Of a DNA stretch of 56,640 nucleotides, positions 51,862-56,640 are shown one piece after another. The position numbers and the translations under genes were made by a program. The notes below the pieces were generated by a model. That model searched no databases. It was not told the origin of the DNA and was given only the letters and a program-made list of their open reading frames with translations. Origin of the DNA: Paracoccus wurundjeri (lineage in GTDB: Bacteria; Pseudomonadota; Alphaproteobacteria; Rhodobacterales; Rhodobacteraceae); NCBI RefSeq assembly GCF_030678915.1, contig NZ_JAUUTZ010000028.1, positions 1 through 56,640 of the forward strand, given 5' to 3'. Positions within the stretch are counted from its first letter, which is position 1; each line of letters opens with the position of its first letter.

Positions 51862-52548
51862 TTGACTGATACCATCACGCTCTCCGACGGTATCCGTATC
51901 GCGTTGCGCAGGTCCGCCAGAGCGCGGCGAATGACGCTGCGCGTCCCCCGCGCCGGCGGCGAGCCGGTGCTGACATTACCGGTCCGCGTTTCCCTGAACG
52001 AGGGCCGCGCCTTCGCCGAAATGCAGGCAGAATGGCTGCGCCGCGCAAGATCAAAACAGGTTCCGCCGCAGAAGGTCTGCCTCGGCGTCATATTGCCCGT
52101 GGAGGGCCGCCTGCTGCAACTGACCCCCTTCCCCATCCGCCGGACCCGGGTCGAGGGCGATCGACTGCTGCTGCCAGAGGGTCGTCAAACCGCGCCGATC
52201 GTGCAGGCCTATCTCAAGCATCTTGCCGCGGAACGCCTGCGCCGCGCCTGCGACGGGTATGCTTCTGCTTTGGGACGGAATTATCGTGCCCTTGCCCTTC
52301 GCGATACCCGGTCGCGCTGGGGAAGCTGCACTTCGGACGGACGGCTGATGTTTTCCTGGAGACTTGCCATGGCGCCGCCCCGGGTACTGGAATATGTTGC
52401 CGCCCACGAGGTCGCGCATCTGCTGCATATGGACCACTCGCCGCGATTCTGGGCCCGGGTCGAGACCCTGATGCCCGGCTACCGGGCGGAACGCGAATGG
52501 TTGCGCGATCACGGCAACGAATTGCTGGCCTGGAGTTTTCGCGATTGA
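51862..52548 (+). CDS. YgjP-type zinc metallopeptidase (DUF45)
   Basis: A 228-residue protein of the YgjP/SprT-like metallopeptidase family. The zinc site HEVAHLLHMDHSPRFW is near residue 182, and the segment SRWGSCTSDGRLMFSWRLAMAP before it is characteristic. The start is a TTG at 51862, preceded by AGGA; no better ATG exists near the conserved N-terminus. It stands alone and diverges from the FYDLN-protein gene. The substrate is not known. Confidence 0.88.
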   Translation: MTDTITLSDGIRIALRRSARARRMTLRVPRAGGEPVLTLPVRVSLNEGRAFAEMQAEWLRRARSKQVPPQKVCLGVILPVEGRLLQLTPFPIRRTRVEGDRLLLPEGRQTAPIVQAYLKHLAAERLRRACDGYASALGRNYRALALRDTRSRWGSCTSDGRLMFSWRLAMAPPRVLEYVAAHEVAHLLHMDHSPRFWARVETLMPGYRAEREWLRDHGNELLAWSFRD

Positions 52549-52578
52549 CGCCATCCGGCGTTGTGATCACATATCGCC

Positions 52579-53223
52579 ATGACCTCACCCCGGACCTCCG
52601 ACCCCGCCGCACATGAACGGCTTTATCGCAGCCTTCGCAGCCGGATCATGCTGGGCGAATTGCCGCCGGGCGAGGCCCTGACATTGCGAGGTCTTGCCCA
52701 GGATTATCACATGTCCATGACCCCCGCGCGCGAGGCCGCCCGCCGTCTTGTGGCGGAGGGTGCATTGACCTTATCCGGCTCTGGCAGGCTTTCGACGCCG
52801 GAACTGTCAGATGAGCGGATCGAGGAACTTGCCGCCATGCGCGCCCTGCTTGAACCCGAACTGGCGTCGCGCGCACTTCCCCGGGCGCATTTCGCCCTGA
52901 TCGACCGGCTGGCAACGGTGAATGCCCAAATCGGCGATGCTGTCGAAAAACATGACGCGGTTGGGTATATCCGCTGCAATCTCGATTTTCACCGGATGCT
53001 GTATCTTCGCGCCCAGGCCCCCCTCATGCTGGCGATGCTTGAAACGATCTGGCTTCAGCTTGGACCGACGATGCGGCAGCTTTACGGTCGTGTCCGGCGC
53101 AATGAACCTCCCCGCCATCACCGGATGATCCTCGCCGCGCTACGGGCCGGGGATGAACCGGCTTTACGGCTGGCGATCCGGGCCGATGTGACCCACGGGT
53201 TGCGGCATCTGACAGCGGGGTAA
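52579..53223 (+). CDS. GntR-family transcriptional regulator (FCD type)
   Basis: A 214-residue regulator with a GntR winged helix-turn-helix (about 10-75, LYRSLRSRIMLGELPPGEAL and MSMTPAREAARRLVAEGAL). A helical FCD effector domain follows, with its metal-binding pattern in the Asp/His residues of CNLDFHRMLY and around RHHRMILAALRAGD. Such proteins usually sense small organic acids. It is 30 bp after the YgjP-type gene. It has no catabolic gene beside it, so its target is unclear. Confidence 0.9.
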   Translation: MTSPRTSDPAAHERLYRSLRSRIMLGELPPGEALTLRGLAQDYHMSMTPAREAARRLVAEGALTLSGSGRLSTPELSDERIEELAAMRALLEPELASRALPRAHFALIDRLATVNAQIGDAVEKHDAVGYIRCNLDFHRMLYLRAQAPLMLAMLETIWLQLGPTMRQLYGRVRRNEPPRHHRMILAALRAGDEPALRLAIRADVTHGLRHLTAG

Positions 53224-53271
53224 GGTTATCGCGGGAATTGCCATCCTGTTGCAATTAGCGGGCAGGAGATA

Positions 53272-54372
53272 TCACTCCACAATCAAATCTGCGTGCAATG
53301 CGCCGGCGGCATGAATGGACTTGAGGATATCGATCATGTCTCGCGGAGCCACTCCCAAGGCGTTGAACCCCTCGATCAGATCACCAAGCGAAGCATCGCC
53401 AGGCAGTTTGACGAAACCGATCCCCGGCTCATTCGCGAGTTCCGCAGAACTGCGCGGCAGAACCACCGTGTCGCCATCCGCGAAGGGATTTGGCTGGGAC
53501 GCCAGCGGCGCCTCACTCACCCGCAAGGTCAGATTGCCTTGCGAAACCGCGACGCTGGAGATCCTGACATGCTCCCCCATGACAATGGTCCCCGATCTGT
53601 GATCGATCACCACCTTGGCGCGATCCTCGGGCTCGACCAGCAGATTTTCGATCCGTCCCAGGACATGGGCAGGGCTTACGTCTCCCAGATCACGAAAACG
53701 GACGATAACCGTGCCGCTGTCCTGTGTCGCCGCGATAGACCGATTGAAATCCTGGTTAATCGCGGCTTCTATCCTTGCCGCGGTCGTAAAATCGGCATTA
53801 CGCAATGCGATGCGGATATTCTCGATTTCCGGAAAATTAAACGCAACCTCACGTTCGACGCGCGCGCCGGACGGGATTGTCCCGGCCGTCGGAACGCCCT
53901 CGACGACCCGCGCGGCTTCGCCCGTCGCCGAGATTCCGCCGGAAATCAGCGAACCCTGCGCAACCGCATAAATATTGCCGTCCGCCGCCTTAAGCGGAGT
54001 CATCACCAATGTTCCGCCAAGAAGGCTTTTTGCGTCCCCGATCGTCGAAACACCAACATCGATACGACTGCCCGAACGCGCGAAAGGCGGCAATTCAGCG
54101 GTCACCACCACCGCCGCAACATTCTTTGACCGCAAAGCGTCATTGGTCACATTGGTTCCCAGCCGCTCCAACAACCCGGAAAGCAATTCCTCGGTGAATG
54201 GCGCATTGCGAAAACTGTCTCCGGTCCCGTCAAGCCCCACTACCAGCCCATATCCGACAAGATCATTTCCACGAACACCATCAAAATCCGCCACATCCTT
54301 GATCCGCACGGCAGCTGTCACAGGCCAGGCGAATGCAAATGTGATCGCAAGAAGGAAAATGATGCGGATCAT
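53272..54372 (-). CDS. flgI: Flagellar P-ring protein FlgI
   Basis: A 366-residue FlgI with a signal peptide (MIRIIFLLAITFAFAWPVTA). It forms the periplasmic P ring that supports the flagellar rod. Family marks are RIKDVADFDGVRGNDLVGYGLVVG with the following GTGD, and the C-terminal ALGVAPRDMIDILKSI. Its ATG overlaps the flgL stop by 4 bp. It is complete and of usual length, with higher GC than flgL and flgK. Since the upstream flgK is interrupted by an insertion element, its expression from the original promoter is doubtful. Confidence 0.94.
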   Translation of the reverse strand: MIRIIFLLAITFAFAWPVTAAVRIKDVADFDGVRGNDLVGYGLVVGLDGTGDSFRNAPFTEELLSGLLERLGTNVTNDALRSKNVAAVVVTAELPPFARSGSRIDVGVSTIGDAKSLLGGTLVMTPLKAADGNIYAVAQGSLISGGISATGEAARVVEGVPTAGTIPSGARVEREVAFNFPEIENIRIALRNADFTTAARIEAAINQDFNRSIAATQDSGTVIVRFRDLGDVSPAHVLGRIENLLVEPEDRAKVVIDHRSGTIVMGEHVRISSVAVSQGNLTLRVSEAPLASQPNPFADGDTVVLPRSSAELANEPGIGFVKLPGDASLGDLIEGFNALGVAPRDMIDILKSIHAAGALHADLIVE

Positions 54373-55385
54373 CGCAGATAATCCGCAAGGCTCAGGCTGG
54401 AAATGCGGGCGGTAAGCAAATAGAGATTACGCAATTGCGACTCTGTTTCAAGTATCGCGGACGACGTTTCGTATAAGTCTACTCGCCGGATATCATTCCT
54501 TGCTGTCGTCAGTTCGGATAGCACCGCGGCGTTCCTGACTTCACCACGCTCAACCTCTTCCTGAGCCGCACCGATAGCCGAGATTCTTTGAATAAGATTT
54601 ACCTCATTATTCCAGATTTCTCTCGCTCCATTTTTTAACAATCTGCCAATTTCGACATTATCGTCACCGAGATCGACGTGATCCGCAAGTGCAGCAATCG
54701 CCAACCCCTTCAACATGTTCTTTATTTCCGGATCTATCGCAGAGATTCCGATATTGACGGTCTCGCCCTCGGCAATACTGAATCTGATATTATTTTCACT
54801 CGCTCCATTATAAGCGAAACCATCGAATCCTTCTCCATTGGTTTCGGTATCGAACCAGACTGAAATCTTTTGAAAAATTTCGTCCGCCGATGTGGCTTGA
54901 CCCACAATTTCAGACATTTTTCCGATAATATCATTCGGCGACCGTAATGGGCGCTCACTCACATTCTGCCCGGAAAAGGCATATCGTCCCGACACATCCC
55001 GGTTCAACTGATCAACAATGATCGAGAATTTCTCCGCCGCCTCCTGAACGAGCTCATCAACGGCCACCGGATCATAGGCTTGCGGCAACGTCAGAACTTT
55101 ATTGGCGAATTCTACGGAGGAATCACTTGCAGCCGTAAGTACTTGTTGCTGCCATTTCAGGGCGAAACCCGCATCTTGAGTGTTCTTTTCGTATTGTTCG
55201 ATCAAGGCGATCCGATTTTCCAGATTGTTCAGAACAACCGTATCACCCTGCAATCGCAACCCGAGATCCGCAACCTCTCCGCTTGCAGCTTCTTTCGTCA
55301 GCTTATTTAATTGCTCGCCAAGGTACGCAGTACTCGATCGCAATGCAAAAATTCTCACCTGATCGCCAATATAATTACTTTGCAT
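54369..55385 (-). CDS. flgL: Flagellar hook-associated protein FlgL
   Basis: A 338-residue FlgL-type junction protein between hook and filament, with flagellin-like N- and C-terminal helices (LGEQLNKLTKEAASGE and VDLYETSSAILETESQLRNLYLLTARISSLSLADYLR region). It starts one base after the flgK stop and overlaps flgI by 4 bp, the flgK-flgL-flgI order seen in Rhodobacterales. Base composition is unusual: 54601-54660 has 22 G or C of 60, far below the 60-70% of most of this window. The reading frame is intact. Confidence 0.85.
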   Translation of the reverse strand: MQSNYIGDQVRIFALRSSTAYLGEQLNKLTKEAASGEVADLGLRLQGDTVVLNNLENRIALIEQYEKNTQDAGFALKWQQQVLTAASDSSVEFANKVLTLPQAYDPVAVDELVQEAAEKFSIIVDQLNRDVSGRYAFSGQNVSERPLRSPNDIIGKMSEIVGQATSADEIFQKISVWFDTETNGEGFDGFAYNGASENNIRFSIAEGETVNIGISAIDPEIKNMLKGLAIAALADHVDLGDDNVEIGRLLKNGAREIWNNEVNLIQRISAIGAAQEEVERGEVRNAAVLSELTTARNDIRRVDLYETSSAILETESQLRNLYLLTARISSLSLADYLR

Positions 55386-55386
55386 C

Positions 55387-56531
55387 TCACCACCTCAGAA
55401 TTTGATCGAGCATTTCATCAACCGCCTGAACCACACGTGCATTCGCGGCATAGGACTGACCAAGCGTAATCAGTTTTTGTATTTCCGCATCCGTATTCAC
55501 TCCATCCTCCCACACTCCTACCGACAACGCATCAACTGCACTGTTTTTGCTCACATAATCCTTCTCAAACGCCAAGCGATCTGATGTGATATGTGCTTCA
55601 ATTTCCGCTAATCTTCCATTTAAAGAGGCATCTCCTTTAAATGCACTACCAAAAATCGGAGAATTACTTACAGAAAATATATTACTCAACTTCACCAATA
55701 ACTCGGGATTCCCCGTTGGACCTTCATTTTCAGCATTCAAGCCATCACGTATTTTCCAGGAATCACCTCCTGCAGCGGGGTCAATTTTGGGATTCAATTT
55801 CAATCGCAATGATAGGCCACTCAGATTATCGATACTTGCTCTATTTTCACCGTCCAGAAATAGTCCTGGGATATTCTCCGTCAGCGTCGGATCCGTCTGC
55901 GGGTCGGAAAAAAGATCATGCAACTCTATCGCAAATGAATCCAACTCATGCTGAACCCGTGGCGCCAGATCATCTCTGACCGCAAAATTCGCATGTATCG
56001 AACCGCCCGCAAAGAGTTTCATCTGTGTATCAGAGAGCTGTTCATTGTTGACGATCAGATGTCCGCCCGCATTATGGGAAAGATCGCCCTGGGGTATAAG
56101 GTGCCGAGCCGGTCTGAAACTTATTTGTGTCGGAATGGTGCCATCCAGCAAAGCTAAGCCGCCAGTCGTAAACAGGGCGACTTTTTCGGATTTTCGAGGA
56201 ACTTCATGCACGGGAACGAATGCATTTATCTGGCTGATAAGGTCTTGGCGCTTATCAACCAGCGCTGCCGTCGCTTTTCCCTGATTCGACAGGTTCGATA
56301 TCCGCCGGTTAAGATACGCGACTTGCGAAACACGTAAATTCAGCTCTTCCACGCCTTTTGCAATAGCGGAATCCGCCGCCACGCGCGCGGCCTGAACAGC
56401 TTCGGACGCATTTCGCAGGCGATCGCTTAATGTTCGGGCTGCTTGAACCACATTCTCCAGGTTCAGATTACTGTCCGGTCGCCTGCTTGCGTCGACAAGA
56501 CTTACCTGCAATTCATTCAACGTCTGGCTTA
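55387..56531 (-). pseudogene. flgK: flgK 3' fragment, interrupted by an insertion sequence
   Basis: About 381 codons of the hook-associated protein FlgK. The open frame begins at the insertion point, not at a normal start. Recognisable parts are DASRRPDSNLNLENVVQAA, VEELNLRVSQVAYLNRRIS, VDKRQDLISQINAFVPVHEV and the C-terminal RVVQAVDEMLDQILRW. The N-terminal hundred or so residues, with the flagellar rod/hook motif, are missing. A TTG at 56520 could in principle start a truncated protein, but this would lack the assembly helix. The segment is very AT-rich (19 of 60 G or C at 55621-55680). Disruption should block filament assembly. Confidence 0.85.
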
Positions 56532-56640
56532 GGGTCAGGACTCATAACCAGAACATGACGGTTGCGGCGAGTGCGATGGCGGAGAGGAAGACTTTCGGGC
56601 ATCTGTCGTATCGAGTTGCGACGCGCCGCCAGTCTTTGAG
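56532..56640 (-). mobile_element. End of an IS5-family insertion sequence
   Basis: The flgK frame is left at 56531, where GGGTCAGGACTCAT begins, the likely terminal repeat of an insertion sequence. The element continues past the window end. The three bases TTA at 56529-56531 would fit a TNA target duplication, as used by the IS1031 group of the IS5 family. The other end and the second copy of the duplication are outside the window. Confidence 0.8.
56542..56640 (-). CDS. IS5-family transposase, C-terminal 32 residues
   Basis: The minus strand encodes the last 32 residues of a transposase, opening with LKDWRRVATRYDRCPKVFLS and ending ATVMFWL before a TGA at 56542-56544. The pattern WRR(V/I)ATRYD followed by a hydrophobic end is the well-known C-terminus of IS5-family (IS427/IS1031-like) DDE transposases. 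The rest lies beyond the window, so completeness and any frameshift between two ORFs cannot be judged. Confidence 0.88.
   Translation of the reverse strand, partial: LKDWRRVATRYDRCPKVFLSAIALAATVMFWL

Overview
The window reads as GC-rich alphaproteobacterial chromosome, most likely Paracoccus or a close Rhodobacterales relative. This is inferred from the complete beta-hydroxyaspartate cycle locus (bhcR and bhcABCD, the arrangement known from Paracoccus denitrificans), an alphaproteobacterial SOS box (GTTC-N7-GTTC) ahead of uvrA, the fabZ-lpxA-lpxI-lpxB order, a class-II-like aroA, a FYDLN acidic protein and a Rhodobacterales-type flgK-flgL-flgI order. No taxonomic search could be run.

Layout. 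1-98 is an uninterrupted run of C, probably an assembly artefact. 0.2-4.4 kb is a small catabolic module: an amidase and a LysR regulator on the minus strand, diverging from a PLP aminotransferase coupled to a RidA-like protein. A short remnant of a membrane protein lies between LysR and the amidase. 4.5-10.3 kb holds housekeeping genes on the plus strand: typA, ahcY-metK (activated methyl cycle) and ispG (isoprenoid synthesis). 10.5-18.8 kb runs leftwards: a 24-residue membrane peptide, tRNA-Gly(GCC), uvrA under a LexA box, aroA and the lipid A block lpxB-lpxI-lpxA-fabZ. 18.8-25.6 kb is the four-gene MoxR ATPase, DUF58, DUF4159 and VWA membrane-protein operon. 25.6-31.4 kb holds a DUF1285 protein, a hydroxypyruvate-isomerase-like protein with an altered active site, a second copy of the tiny membrane peptide, an M32 carboxypeptidase coupled to ctaA, trmJ and a ThiE-like protein. 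31.8-35.6 kb is a three-gene ABC importer of the Fbp type. 35.6-43.8 kb is the metabolic centrepiece described next. 43.8-50.9 kb is a yejABEF oligopeptide importer with a glycosyltransferase as a fifth, overlapping gene. 51-53.2 kb holds a DoxX protein, the FYDLN protein, a YgjP-type metalloprotease and a GntR regulator. 53.3-56.6 kb holds flagellar flgI, flgL and the 3' part of flgK, which is cut by an IS5-family element that runs off the window.

Main point of interest. bhcA, bhcB, bhcC and bhcD convert two glyoxylate into a C4 acid, with aspartate as amino carrier, and are divergent from their IclR-type regulator bhcR. Only 35 bp after bhcD, on the same strand, come a nucleobase (NCS2) permease and an 8-oxoguanine deaminase whose start overlaps the permease. 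The six genes look like one transcription unit. Purine breakdown through urate and allantoin ends in glyoxylate, so the arrangement suggests a purine-to-C4 carbon salvage unit feeding the beta-hydroxyaspartate cycle. This link is inference from gene order.

Other observations are the pair of near-identical 24- and 25-residue membrane peptides 16.5 kb apart, the Glu-to-Lys change at the expected metal/catalytic position of the hydroxypyruvate isomerase homologue, and the AT-rich, IS-disrupted flagellar genes, which point to lost motility.
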